Of a stretch of 64,000 nucleotides of DNA, positions 44,980 to 53,646 are shown in pieces. The notes beneath the pieces were generated by a model, which saw only the letters and a program-made list of their open reading frames with translations, searched no databases and was not told where the DNA came from. Each line of letters opens with the position of its first letter. Within the stretch, counting starts at the first letter, position 1. The position numbers and the translations under genes were made by a program. This stretch comes from JADJWR01 sp964509545 (GTDB lineage: Bacteria; Pseudomonadota; Gammaproteobacteria; Burkholderiales; Burkholderiaceae_F): the NCBI GenBank assembly GCA_964509545.1, contig CAZDXQ010000005.1, positions 62,001-126,000 of the forward strand, in the 5' to 3' direction.

Positions 44980-46207
44980 GCCTGAAGACGAGGGTGCCGT
45001 TGGTACCGCCGAAGCCAAAGGAGTTCTTCAGCGCGACATCGATCTTCATCTGCCGCGCCTCGTTGGCGCAGTAGTCGAGGTCGCACTCTGGATCCTGGTT
45101 GAAGATGTTGATCGTCGGCGGCGAGATCTGATGGTGGACGGCGAGCACGGTGAACACCGACTCGATGCCGCCCGCCCCGCCAAGCAGGTGGCCGGTCATC
45201 GACTTGGTCGAATTGACGACGATCCCGCGCGCGGCGTCGCCGAGCGCCAGCTTGATCGCGTTGGTCTCGTTGACATCACCCAGGGGCGTCGAGGTGCCGT
45301 GCGCGTTGAGGTAGCTGACCTGATCCGCGTTTACGCGTGCGCTGCGCAGCGCATTGAGCATCGAGCGACGCGGGCCGTCGACGTCCGGCGCGGTCATGTG
45401 GTAGGCATCGGCACTCATGCCGAAACCCGTCAGTTCGGCGTAGATCTTCGCTCCACGCCGCCGGGCGTGCTCGTACTCCTCCAGGACCAGCACGCCCGCA
45501 CCCTCGCCGAGGACGAAGCCGTCGCGATCGCGGTCGAAGGGCCTGCTGGCAGTGGCCGGGTCGTCGTTGCGAACCGACAGCGCCTGCATCGATGCAAAGC
45601 CGCCGACGCCGAGCGGACAGACGGTCGACTCGGCGCCGCCGGCGATCATCACGTCGGCGTCGCCGTGCTCGATCAGGCGCCCGGATTGGCCAATGCAGTG
45701 CAGGCCGGTCGTGCAGGCGGTGACGATCGCCAGATTGGGCCCCTTCAGCCCGAACATGATCGACAGGTTGCCCGAGATCATGTTGATGATCGCGCCCGGG
45801 ATCATGAATGGCGAGATGCGCCGCGGCCCGCGCGTGGAAAACTCGCGGTGGTTGTCCTCGATCATCGGCAACCCGCCGATGCCGGAGCCGACCATGCAGC
45901 CGATCATCTCGCGATTGGCATCAGTGATCTCGAGGCCCGAGTCGCGGATCGCCTCGATCGAGGCGGCGAGCCCGTAGTGAATGAACGTGTCCATCCGGCG
46001 CGCTTCCTTCGCCGGCATGTACGACTCGACGTTGAAATCCCTGACTTCGCCGGCGATCTGGACGCGGAAGTCCTTCGCGTCGAAGCGGGTGATGCGGGAA
46101 ACGCCGGATCTGCCGGCGATCAGGTTGCCCCATGCGGTGGCAACATCGTTGCCGACCGGACTGATGATGCCGAGGCCTGTGACGACGACACGTCGGCGTT
46201 CGCTCAT
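44972..46207 (-). CDS. fabF: 3-oxoacyl-[acyl-carrier-protein] synthase II
   Basis: A 411-residue elongating condensing enzyme of type II fatty acid synthesis. Active-site Cys165 is in 'IVTACTTGLHCIG'; the two histidines are in 'YLNAHGTSTPLGD' and 'KSMTGHLLGGAGG'. The C-terminus 'KNSFGFGGTNGTLVFRR' is typical. It lies 41 bases downstream of acpP, the usual acpP-fabF order. Its end overlaps the ygfX-like gene by 8 bases. Confidence 0.97.
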   Translation of the reverse strand: MSERRRVVVTGLGIISPVGNDVATAWGNLIAGRSGVSRITRFDAKDFRVQIAGEVRDFNVESYMPAKEARRMDTFIHYGLAASIEAIRDSGLEITDANREMIGCMVGSGIGGLPMIEDNHREFSTRGPRRISPFMIPGAIINMISGNLSIMFGLKGPNLAIVTACTTGLHCIGQSGRLIEHGDADVMIAGGAESTVCPLGVGGFASMQALSVRNDDPATASRPFDRDRDGFVLGEGAGVLVLEEYEHARRRGAKIYAELTGFGMSADAYHMTAPDVDGPRRSMLNALRSARVNADQVSYLNAHGTSTPLGDVNETNAIKLALGDAARGIVVNSTKSMTGHLLGGAGGIESVFTVLAVHHQISPPTINIFNQDPECDLDYCANEARQMKIDVALKNSFGFGGTNGTLVFRRA

Positions 46208-46248
46208 GAGCTCGCAGCCCGATGCACGGCGGACGATGCCGCCGCCGC

Positions 46249-46491
46249 TCAGGCCTTCTTCAGGTGGGTGGTGACGTAATCGATGGCCTGGGCGACGGTG
46301 CGGATCTTCTCCGCTTCCTCATCGGGGATCTCGCATTCGAACTCGTCTTCCAGTGCCATCACCAGCTCGACGGTGTCCAGCGAATCGGCACCGAGGTCCT
46401 CGACAAACGCGGATTCGTTCTTGATGTCCGCCTCGTTCACGCCAAGCTGCTCGGCAACGATCTTCTTGACCCGCTGTTCGATGTTTTCCAT
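46249..46491 (-). CDS. acpP: Acyl carrier protein
   Basis: An 80-residue acidic protein carrying growing acyl chains. Ser37 in 'EDLGADSLDTVELVMALEDE' receives phosphopantetheine from AcpS (encoded at 33777). The ribosome site GAGGAGGGG before the ATG is very strong, fitting an abundant protein. A 111-base gap separates it from fabG and may hold an extra promoter, though none was clear. Confidence 0.98.
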   Translation of the reverse strand: MENIEQRVKKIVAEQLGVNEADIKNESAFVEDLGADSLDTVELVMALEDEFECEIPDEEAEKIRTVAQAIDYVTTHLKKA

Positions 46492-46602
46492 TCACCCCTC
46501 CTCGAAACTGCTAGGGCTCCCGCCGACCCGCTTCACTGGTCGGACGACGAGCCCATACTGCGCAAAAGTCTAGCAGAGCAGCACCTTGCGGCCGCCGACC
46601 GC

Positions 46603-47376
46603 TCAGGTCATGTACATGCCGCCGTTGACGTGAATCGTGCTGCCGGTGACATAGCCGGCGGCAGCCGAAGCCAGAAACACCACCGCCGCGGCGACCTCGT
46701 CGGCCTGTCCGAGCCGGCCGAGCGGAATCTGGCCCAGCAGCGCCTGTGCCTGCTGCTCGCCGAGAGCGCGAGTCATGTCGGTGTCGATGAACCCCGGCGC
46801 GATGCAGTTGACGGTGATGCCGCGGCTTCCGATCTCGCGCGCCAGGGCACGGGTCATTCCGGCCACGCCTGCCTTGGCTGCCGCATAGTTCGCCTGGCCG
46901 GCGTTGCCGCTTGCGCCGACGACGGAGGTGATGTTGATGATGCGGCCATGCCGCGCTCTCATCATGCCGCGGAGCACGCCGCGCGAGAGACGAAACACGG
47001 CCGACAGGTTGGTTGCCAGCACAGTGTCCCAGTCCTCGTCCTTCATCCGCATCGCCAGGCCATCACGCGTGATCCCCGCGTTGTTGACCAGGATGGACAG
47101 CTTGCCGTGCGTCCGCGCCACCTCGTCGATCACCGCCTCGCAGCGAGACGCATCGGCCACGTCGAGCACCATGCCACTGCCGCGGCCAGCCTGCTGCAGC
47201 CGCTGCGTGATCGCGGCCGCGCCGGATTCGCCGGTCGCTGTACCGATCACGACCGCGCCGCAGCGCGCCAGGGCGGCGGCAATTGCCGCGCCGATACCGC
47301 GCGACGCGCCGGTGACCAGTGCCACTTCGCCGGATAGCGCATCGCCTGAAAACACCCGAGTCGGGTCCATCGTCAT
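46603..47376 (-). CDS. fabG: 3-oxoacyl-[acyl-carrier-protein] reductase
   Basis: A 257-residue short-chain dehydrogenase using NADPH to reduce 3-oxoacyl-ACP. The nucleotide-binding motif is 'VTGASRGIG' (21-29), 'NNAG' lies at 98-101, and the catalytic Ser151, Tyr164 and Lys168 are in 'ITSVVGASGNAGQANYAAAK'. About a dozen extra N-terminal residues precede the usual start; a shorter form is possible. It overlaps fabD by 4 bases. Confidence 0.96.
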   Translation of the reverse strand: MTMDPTRVFSGDALSGEVALVTGASRGIGAAIAAALARCGAVVIGTATGESGAAAITQRLQQAGRGSGMVLDVADASRCEAVIDEVARTHGKLSILVNNAGITRDGLAMRMKDEDWDTVLATNLSAVFRLSRGVLRGMMRARHGRIINITSVVGASGNAGQANYAAAKAGVAGMTRALAREIGSRGITVNCIAPGFIDTDMTRALGEQQAQALLGQIPLGRLGQADEVAAAVVFLASAAAGYVTGSTIHVNGGMYMT

Positions 47377-48305
47377 CCCCGCAAACGGCCTACGGCATCG
47401 GCGATGCTCGTCGGGTCAGTCAGGGCCAGACTTTCCACACCGGGCGCGATCCGCCGTGTCAGGCCTGCGAGGACCTTGCCGGGGCCGCACTCGACAACAT
47501 GCGTGACGCCGTCGTCGGCCATCCGGCGGATGATCTCGGCCCAGCGCACCGGACCGGCGGCCTGACGCGCCAGCGCATCGCGGATGCGTTCCGGATCCTG
47601 CTCGACAGCGACGTCGATATTGTTGATCACCGCCACGCGCGGCGCCGTCAGCGGCTCGTCGCGCAGTCGCTCGCGCAACCGGGCCGCGGCCGGCGCCAGC
47701 AGCGACGAATGAAAAGGCGCCGATACCGGCAATGGCAGCGCGCGCTTGGCGCCGAGTCGCTTGGCCGCCTCGCAGGCCCGCGCCACCGCGGCGCTGTGCC
47801 CGGCGATCACCACCTGCGACGGCGCATTGAAGTTCACCGCCTCCACGACCTCACCCTGCGCGGCTTCGACGCAGGCTTGCGCCACCAGTTCATCGCTCAA
47901 TCCGAGGATCGCCGCCATGCCGCCGGTGCCGGCCGGCACCGACTCCTGCATCGCCTGGGCGCGGAAACGGACGAGGCGCAGGGCCCTGTCGAGCGGCAGC
48001 GCTTCGGCTGCGGTCAGCGCGCTGTACTCGCCGAGGCTGTGTCCGGCCATTATCGTTGGCGGCAACCCTCCTGCGGCGATGAAGGCGCGGTAGATCGCAA
48101 CGCCGGCAGCGAGCATCGCCGGTTGCGTGTTGACCGTCAGGTTCAGCTGCTCTGCGGGGCCCTCGGCGATCAGCCGACGCAGATCCTCGCCAAGCGCCGC
48201 ATTGGCGCCGGCAAGAACGTCCTGGACTGCGGCGTCGGCGGCGAACGCATCGAGCATGCCCACCGACTGCGAACCTTGTCCGGGAAAGACGAAAGCGATC
48301 TTCAT
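47373..48305 (-). CDS. fabD: Malonyl-CoA-[acyl-carrier-protein] transacylase
   Basis: A 310-residue enzyme that loads malonyl groups onto ACP. 'FVFPGQGSQSVGML' opens the protein, the nucleophile Ser90 is in 'MAGHSLGEYSAL', and catalytic His is in 'PVSAPFHSSLLAPA'. 'VVECGPGKVLAGL' closes it. ATG at 48305 begins the invariant N-terminus. It lies 19 bases after fabH and overlaps fabG by 4 bases. Confidence 0.97.
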   Translation of the reverse strand: MKIAFVFPGQGSQSVGMLDAFAADAAVQDVLAGANAALGEDLRRLIAEGPAEQLNLTVNTQPAMLAAGVAIYRAFIAAGGLPPTIMAGHSLGEYSALTAAEALPLDRALRLVRFRAQAMQESVPAGTGGMAAILGLSDELVAQACVEAAQGEVVEAVNFNAPSQVVIAGHSAAVARACEAAKRLGAKRALPLPVSAPFHSSLLAPAAARLRERLRDEPLTAPRVAVINNIDVAVEQDPERIRDALARQAAGPVRWAEIIRRMADDGVTHVVECGPGKVLAGLTRRIAPGVESLALTDPTSIADAVGRLRG

Positions 48306-48324
48306 TGTCGGTCGACTTCGATGG

Positions 48325-49305
48325 TCAATAACGAACCAGCACCGAGCCCCAGGTGAAGCCGCCGCCCACCCCCTGCAGCAGCAGGTTCTGGCCGCGGCGG
48401 ATGCGCCCGTCGCGCACGGCAACGTCGAGCGCCAGCGGTACCGACGCCGCCGACGTGTTGCCGTGCCGGTCGACGGTGACGATCACCTTGTCTTCGGGCA
48501 GGCCCAGCTTGCGCGCAGTGGCGCCGAGGATGCGGACGTTGGCCTGGTGCGGGATCAGCCAGTCGATCGCCTCGATGCCCATCGCGGCATCGGCGAGCAC
48601 TTCACGCGCTGACGAATCGAGCACATTGACCGCCAGCCTGAACACCGCCTGGCCGTCCATGCGCAGGAAGGGATCGCCCTGCACCCTGCCCTGCGCCACG
48701 CGCCCGGCCGTGCACAAGATGCGCGCCTGTGATCCGTCCGCATGCAGGCGAGCCGCGAGGATGCCCGGCGCATCCGCGGCCTCGAGCACCACCGCACCGG
48801 CACCATCGCCGAAGAGCACGCAGGTGCTGCGGTCATTCCAGTCCAGGATGCGGGAGAAGACCTCGGCGCCGATCACGAGCGCGCGCCGATAGCCGCCGGT
48901 ACGGATCATCGCATCGGCCACCGCCAGTCCGTAGACGAACCCGCTGCAGACGGCCTGCACGTCGAAGGCCGCGGCGCCGGCAGCACCCAATTCGTCCTGC
49001 ACCAGACAGGCGGTGCTGGGAAAGATCTGGTCGGCCGTCGAGGTGGCCAGGATGATGAGATCGATCGAAGCCGGCTGCTGGCCCGCTGCCGCGAGCGCGT
49101 GCCGCGCCGCCTGCGCCCCGAGCGCCGTCGTCGTCAGCGAGACATCGGCCAGGTAGCGCTGGCGGATGCCGGTGCGCGCGACGATCCACTCATCGGAGGT
49201 TTCGACCCCGCGCGCAGCCAGATCGCGGACGAGTTCGGCATTGTCGACGGCACGTTTCGGCAGGGCGGCGCCGGTTCCGGTGATGCGTGACCAGATGCGC
49301 TGCAT
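48325..49305 (-). CDS. fabH: 3-oxoacyl-[acyl-carrier-protein] synthase III
   Basis: A 326-residue initiating condensing enzyme that joins acetyl-CoA to malonyl-ACP. Cys120 is in 'FDVQAVCSGFVYGL', His in 'LIPHQANVRILGATA' and Asn in 'VDRHGNTSAASVPLAL', completing the Cys-His-Asn triad. The 'GVGGGFTWGSVLVRY' C-terminus is standard. Five bases separate it from plsX. Confidence 0.97.
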   Translation of the reverse strand: MQRIWSRITGTGAALPKRAVDNAELVRDLAARGVETSDEWIVARTGIRQRYLADVSLTTTALGAQAARHALAAAGQQPASIDLIILATSTADQIFPSTACLVQDELGAAGAAAFDVQAVCSGFVYGLAVADAMIRTGGYRRALVIGAEVFSRILDWNDRSTCVLFGDGAGAVVLEAADAPGILAARLHADGSQARILCTAGRVAQGRVQGDPFLRMDGQAVFRLAVNVLDSSAREVLADAAMGIEAIDWLIPHQANVRILGATARKLGLPEDKVIVTVDRHGNTSAASVPLALDVAVRDGRIRRGQNLLLQGVGGGFTWGSVLVRY

Positions 49306-49310
49306 CGCCT

Positions 49311-50351
49311 TCAGGCCGCGGCGGTCGACGGCCGCTGCTCGTGCGCCAGCTGCGCCAGGAACGGTTGCATCGCCGCCACTGTGCGCTCGAGCAGCCGGTG
49401 CCGCGCGGCCTCGTAGGCAACGCCGATCGCATTGTCGAACGCCAGCGCATCGGCGGCGCCGTGGCTCTTGATGACGATGCCGCGCAGGCCGAGCAGGCTT
49501 GCGCCGTTGTAACGGCGGTGATCGACGCGGCGGCGGAAGCGCTTCAGCACCGGGTAGGCGAGAAGCGCAGCCGCCTTGGCCAGCGGACTGCGGGTGAACT
49601 CCTCCCGCACCATCGTCGCCAGCATCTGCGCCAGCCCCTCCGAGGTCTTCAGCGCGACGTTGCCGACAAAACCGTCGCAGACGATGACGTCGGTTGTGCC
49701 TTTGTAGATGTCGTCGCCCTCGACGTTGCCGGAAAAGTTCAGCGCACTGGCGCGCAGCATCTCGCCGGCACGCTTGACCACGTCGTTGCCCTTGATCACT
49801 TCTTCCCCGACATTCAGCAGACCGATGGTCGGCCGCTCCTTTTCCTGCACCGCGGCCACCAGCGCCGCGCCGAGGATGGCGAACTCAAACAGATGCTCGG
49901 CAGTGCAGTCGACGTTCGCGCCCAGGTCGAGCATCGTCGTCACGCCACCCCTGATATTCGGCAGCACGGTCGCGATCGCCGGCCGGTCGATGCCGTCCAG
50001 CGTCTTCAGTACGAAGCGCGAGATCGCCATCAGTGCGCCGGTGTTGCCGGCGCTGACGCAGGCGTCTGCGCGACCGTCCTTGACCGCGTTCACCGCCAGC
50101 CGCATCGATGAACTGCGCTTGCCGCGCAGCGCCATCGCCGGCGGATCGTCCATGGCGACGACCTCGTCGGTGTGCACGATCTCGGCCCGCGAACGGACGT
50201 CGGCGGCAAGTTGCGCCTCGATCTCGGCCTGGCGGCCGACGAGCAGCAACCGCACGTCGTCGTGACGACGAACGAAGGACGCCGCCGCGGCGACGGTCAC
50301 CGCAGGACCGTGGTCGCCGCCCATGGCGTCGATGGCGATGCGAACGGTCAC
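49311..50351 (-). CDS. plsX: Phosphate acyltransferase PlsX
   Basis: A 346-residue peripheral membrane enzyme converting acyl-ACP to acyl-phosphate for PlsY, the entry to phospholipid synthesis. 'IAIDAMGGDHGP' at the N-terminus, 'MRLAVNAVKDGRADACVSAG', 'NTGALMAISRFVL' and 'GFVGNVALKTSEGLAQ' are diagnostic. It lies 66 bases after rpmF and 5 before fabH. Confidence 0.97.
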   Translation of the reverse strand: MTVRIAIDAMGGDHGPAVTVAAAASFVRRHDDVRLLLVGRQAEIEAQLAADVRSRAEIVHTDEVVAMDDPPAMALRGKRSSSMRLAVNAVKDGRADACVSAGNTGALMAISRFVLKTLDGIDRPAIATVLPNIRGGVTTMLDLGANVDCTAEHLFEFAILGAALVAAVQEKERPTIGLLNVGEEVIKGNDVVKRAGEMLRASALNFSGNVEGDDIYKGTTDVIVCDGFVGNVALKTSEGLAQMLATMVREEFTRSPLAKAAALLAYPVLKRFRRRVDHRRYNGASLLGLRGIVIKSHGAADALAFDNAIGVAYEAARHRLLERTVAAMQPFLAQLAHEQRPSTAAA

Positions 50352-50417
50352 CGGTGGCCGCTGCCGAACGCGTTGCGACGAATCGCGGAATGCGGCCGAT
50401 GGCGTGGCCGCGATGCT

Positions 50418-50600
50418 CTACTCGTCGTTCTTGGTCGCGACGACTTTCTTGCCGCGATAGAAGCCGGTCGGGCTCACATGGTGGCGGCGGTGGACTTCGC
50501 CGGTGCCCGGCTCGATCGCCAGCGGCGGGTTGGTCGCGAAATCGTGCGCGCGGCGCATGTTGCGCTTCGACGCCGACCGCTTGTTCTGCTGAACTGCCAT
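50418..50600 (-). CDS. rpmF: 50S ribosomal protein L32
   Basis: A 60-residue basic protein: 'MAVQQNKRSASKRNMRRAHD' is the universal L32 start. It lacks the zinc-binding cysteines of some L32 proteins, so it is the C-minus form. The yceD-rpmF-plsX-fab order couples ribosome and lipid synthesis in many bacteria. Confidence 0.98.
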   Translation of the reverse strand: MAVQQNKRSASKRNMRRAHDFATNPPLAIEPGTGEVHRRHHVSPTGFYRGKKVVATKNDE

Positions 50601-50700
50601 GGCTGCCTCGCCAGTCAGAAAGAGTCAGCGGACGATTGTAGCGGAGTCGGGGCTTTGAACGGTCAGCCACGACGCCGGCAAACCGCCGGCGCCACTGCTT

Positions 50701-51213
50701 TCAGCGCCGCCGCGGCTTGAACGCCGCCAGCGCCGCGAACGGCCGATGCGTCTGGCCATTTTCGCCCTCTTCTGCCGGCGCCGTGCCAATGGCGCATGCG
50801 GCATGTCGCGGCGAGATCGGCAGCGCCAGCAGCGCCTGGTCCTCGATCAGCGCAGCGAGGTCGAAGCGGTGCGAACCGAGCAGCGGTTCCTCGGGCGCTT
50901 CGTCGACCGGCAGTCGCGCGAGCGTCGCCTCGTCCTCGACGAAGAAGAATTCCGCCCGCTCGCGGATCGGCACCGCCAGCGCCTCGCCGCAACGATCGCA
51001 ACGCACCTTTACTTCGCCGTCTAGTTGCATCCGTGCCGCCGGCCGGCCGCGCTCGTCGGTCAGCCCGGACATGCGGAAATGCAGCGCTCCGGCGGTGTCG
51101 ACCAGTTCCGCAGCCAGGCGCGGCGCATCCCGCAGCTGCAGATCGCCTTCGACCTCGCCGCGCCGGCGGGCCAGTTCCCAGACGTCGCAGGGTGCGATCG
51201 CGGCGTTATCCAT
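50701..51213 (-). CDS. yceD: YceD/DUF177 family protein (23S rRNA accumulation)
   Basis: A 170-residue protein. 'GEVKVRCDRCGEALAVPIRE' holds the CxxC of the family, followed by the acidic 'EFFFVEDEATLARLPVDEAP' and the C-terminal 'ALPISPRHAACAIG'. In E. coli and plants, DUF177 proteins are needed for normal 23S rRNA levels. It heads the long minus-strand cluster, divergent from maf across 46 bases, and precedes rpmF by 100 bases. Confidence 0.92.
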   Translation of the reverse strand: MDNAAIAPCDVWELARRRGEVEGDLQLRDAPRLAAELVDTAGALHFRMSGLTDERGRPAARMQLDGEVKVRCDRCGEALAVPIRERAEFFFVEDEATLARLPVDEAPEEPLLGSHRFDLAALIEDQALLALPISPRHAACAIGTAPAEEGENGQTHRPFAALAAFKPRRR

Positions 51214-51259
51214 CGTCGGCGGGGCGCCTCGCTAAACTCGGCCGCGCCCGGAGATCTCG

Positions 51260-51847
51260 ATGACCATTGCAGCGATCGTACTCGCTTCGACTTCCCCCTA
51301 TCGCCGTGAACTGCTGCAGCGGCTGCGCCTGCCGTTCACGATCGATTCGCCGCGCGTCGACGAACAGGCGCTGCGCGGCGAGGTGCCGGCGGCAACGGCA
51401 CGGCGTCTGGCGCTAGCCAAGGCCGAGGCCGTGGCCGCGCGCCACGCCGGCGCGATCGTCATCGGTTCGGACCAGGTCGCCGACGTCGATGGCGAGCCGC
51501 TGTCGAAGCCGGGAACGCATGCTGCCGCGCTTCAACAACTGCGCCGCATGCAGGGCCGCGACGTCGTCTTCCATACGGCGCTGGCCGTCGTCGGCAACGA
51601 TGGCGCAAAGCAGGTCGATGTCGTGCCGACGGTCGTACGCTTCCGTCGCCTGCCCGAGGTGCAGCTCGAGGCCTACCTGCGTGCCGAGCAGCCGTATGAC
51701 TGCGCCGGCGCCGCCAAGATCGAGTCGCTCGGCATCACGCTGGTCGAGTCGGTGCGAGCCGACGATCCGACGGCGCTGATCGGACTGCCGTTGATCCGCC
51801 TGACCACGATGCTCGCCGCCTGCGGCATCGTCCTGCCTGCGGCATGA
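51260..51847 (+). CDS. Maf-family nucleotide pyrophosphatase (YceF-like)
   Basis: A 195-residue Maf/HAM1-fold protein that hydrolyses modified or canonical NTPs to NMPs. 'IVLASTSPYRRELLQRLRLP' and 'IVIGSDQVADVDGEPLSKPG' (with the catalytic Asp in SDQ) are invariant. The neighbourhood with yceD and rpmF and the 'DQVADVDG' wording fit the YceF group, reported to act on 7-methyl-GTP, rather than YhdE, which acts on dTTP/UTP. Divergent from yceD. Confidence 0.92.
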   Translation: MTIAAIVLASTSPYRRELLQRLRLPFTIDSPRVDEQALRGEVPAATARRLALAKAEAVAARHAGAIVIGSDQVADVDGEPLSKPGTHAAALQQLRRMQGRDVVFHTALAVVGNDGAKQVDVVPTVVRFRRLPEVQLEAYLRAEQPYDCAGAAKIESLGITLVESVRADDPTALIGLPLIRLTTMLAACGIVLPAA

Positions 51848-51887
51848 CGGCGCGCCTGAGGTCGCGCGGCGCATCGGCACGGCGCCA

Positions 51888-52673
51888 ATGAGCGGGCGGC
51901 GGGGCACGCTGCTGCTGCTGCCGACGCTGCTCGGGGACACCCGGGCGGAAGAGGTGCTGCCCGCCTCGACGCTGTCGCTTGCCCGCGCCACAACCATGTT
52001 CCTGGCCGAAAACGCCAGGAGTGCACGCGCCTTCCTGAAGGCGATCGCCCATCCGCAGCCGATCGCCGGGCTGACCGTCATCGAGATCGGTCACGCGCCG
52101 CAGCCCCGCCAGTTCGACGCGTGGCTGGCGCCGTTAGCCGACGGCAGCGACATCGCGCTGCTTTCGGAAGCGGGCTGCCCGGCCGTCGCCGACCCCGGCG
52201 CCGGCATCGTCGCCCGCGCCCACCAGCTCGGACTGCGTGTGCGCCCGCTGGTCGGCCCGAGCAGCCTGCTCATGGCACTGATGGCCTCGGGCATGAACGG
52301 GCAGCGCTTCCGTTTCGTCGGCTATCTGCCGCAGGACCGGCATGAACTGATTGCGGCAATCGCGCAACTCGAAAGGGCCAGCGGCGGCGAGGAAACGCAG
52401 CTCTTCATCGAAACGCCTTATCGCAACGAAAAGCTGTTGCAGGCCCTGCTCGAGCACGGACGGGCCGACACGCAGCTTGCCGTCGCCGTCGACCTGACCA
52501 CGGCTGACGAACAGATCGTGTCGCTGCCCATTGCCGACTGGAGAAAACTGGACGCCTCAACGCGCCCCAGGCTCGCGCGCCGGCCGGCGGTCTTCGCCTT
52601 GCTCGCCGGCTTGCTTCAGCGACCGCAGGGCGCGACCGCACGCGGCCGCAGGCCCGACTCGGGCCGCCAGTAG
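51888..52673 (+). CDS. SAM-dependent methyltransferase, tetrapyrrole-methylase/RsmI-like fold
   Basis: A 261-residue protein. 'LLSEAGCPAVADPGAGIVAR' and 'VRPLVGPSSLLMALMASGMN' followed by 'FRFVGYLPQDRHE' match the SAM-binding core of RsmI-type (16S rRNA cytidine 2'-O) methyltransferases, but the N-terminus differs ('LLLLPTLLGDTRAEEVLPAS') and the true RsmI is usually elsewhere, so its target is uncertain. Family members usually end soon after 'RRPAVFALLAG'; here about 20 more residues run antisense into the Rieske gene. The gene follows maf by 40 bases. The 58-base convergent overlap is unusual. Confidence 0.83.
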   Translation: MSGRRGTLLLLPTLLGDTRAEEVLPASTLSLARATTMFLAENARSARAFLKAIAHPQPIAGLTVIEIGHAPQPRQFDAWLAPLADGSDIALLSEAGCPAVADPGAGIVARAHQLGLRVRPLVGPSSLLMALMASGMNGQRFRFVGYLPQDRHELIAAIAQLERASGGEETQLFIETPYRNEKLLQALLEHGRADTQLAVAVDLTTADEQIVSLPIADWRKLDASTRPRLARRPAVFALLAGLLQRPQGATARGRRPDSGRQ

Positions 52674-53011
52674 ACGATACCGTCGCTCTCCAGGACTTGC
52701 AGTTTTCTCAGCCCGCCACCGCCGGCGCAGGGTCCACCGAGGCATCGCCCGCCGGCAGGGTCGTAGGTGGCGCCATGCGTCGCGCAGATCAGGACCTCGC
52801 CGTCGCTGTCGAAAAACTGGCCGGCAATCCAGTCCAGCTCCATCGCCACGTGCGTGCACCGGTTCAGATAGCCGAACACCGCGCCGCGATAGCGAACGAC
52901 GAATGCACCGACCACCTCGCCGCCATCGTCGACCTCGAATCGGTGGCCGGCACCACCGTCGGCAAGCTGAGCCGACGGGCACAGCGCGATCAACGGCGCG
53001 GCATCAGCCAT
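52616..53011 (-). CDS. Rieske [2Fe-2S] domain protein
   Basis: A 131-residue small ferredoxin-type Rieske protein. The cluster ligands are Cys52-x-His54 ('RCTHVAME') and Cys76-x2-His79 ('ICATHGATYD'). It resembles small Rieske proteins often found beside a HAD phosphatase and rluC in betaproteobacteria; partner enzymes are unknown. It lacks a signal peptide, so it is cytoplasmic. The start overlaps the HAD gene by 22 bases, and its 3' end overlaps the opposing methyltransferase by 58 bases. The last 14 residues look like run-through rather than conserved sequence. Confidence 0.87.
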   Translation of the reverse strand: MADAAPLIALCPSAQLADGGAGHRFEVDDGGEVVGAFVVRYRGAVFGYLNRCTHVAMELDWIAGQFFDSDGEVLICATHGATYDPAGGRCLGGPCAGGGGLRKLQVLESDGIVYWRPESGLRPRAVAPCGR

Positions 53012-53646
53012 CGATGCAGCTCCGGCAGCGAGTCGAACAGCGCCAGCGGGCGACAGGCCGCAAGCTGATCATGGGGATGCGCGCCCTGGGTCAACCCCAC
53101 CGCCGCCGTCTTCGCCGCTTCGGCCATCTGCAGGTCGTGCGTGGTGTCGCCGATCATCAGCGTGCGCGCAGGCTGGACCATCAGCTCCTCGGTCAGTTCG
53201 AGCAGCATCGCCGGATGCGGCTTCGGGTGCGTCTGGTCGGCACAGCGGCTGGCGACGAACTCGCCCGCCAGACCGCTCGCCTGCAGCGCCCGCTGCAGCC
53301 CGCGCTGCGACTTGCCGGTGGCGATCGCCAGCAGTGCGCCGGCAGCGCGCAGCTCGGCGATCAGTTCGCGTGCGCCAGGGAAAAGCACCAGTTCGGCCTC
53401 GCGCGCGAAGTAGTGCACGCGGTAGCGCGCCGAAAACTCGGGAACCCTCTCCGGCGCCAAAGTCGGGACCGCGCGCGCCAGCGCCTCGTGCAGCCCGAGC
53501 CCGATCACATGGCTGGCGGTAGCGTCGTCGGGAACGGGCAGGCCGAGGTCGGCGGCGGCATCCTGGATGGCGCGCGCGATCGCCGCGGTCGAGTCGCTCA
53601 GCGTCCCGTCCCAGTCGAAGACGACGAGGTCGAAATGCTCAAGCAC
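52990..53646 (-). CDS. HAD-IA family hydrolase (Gph-like)
   Basis: A 218-residue haloacid-dehalogenase phosphatase. Motif I is 'VVFDWDGTLSDS' with nucleophile Asp11 and Asp13, motif II is the Thr in 'IATGKSQRG', and motif III/IV is 'KPHPAMLLELTEELM' then 'LMIGDTTHDLQMA'. Similar to phosphoglycolate phosphatase, but the substrate is not fixed by sequence. It overlaps rluC by 8 bases and the Rieske gene by 22, so the three are one unit. Confidence 0.87.
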   Translation of the reverse strand: MLEHFDLVVFDWDGTLSDSTAAIARAIQDAAADLGLPVPDDATASHVIGLGLHEALARAVPTLAPERVPEFSARYRVHYFAREAELVLFPGARELIAELRAAGALLAIATGKSQRGLQRALQASGLAGEFVASRCADQTHPKPHPAMLLELTEELMVQPARTLMIGDTTHDLQMAEAAKTAAVGLTQGAHPHDQLAACRPLALFDSLPELHRWLMPRR

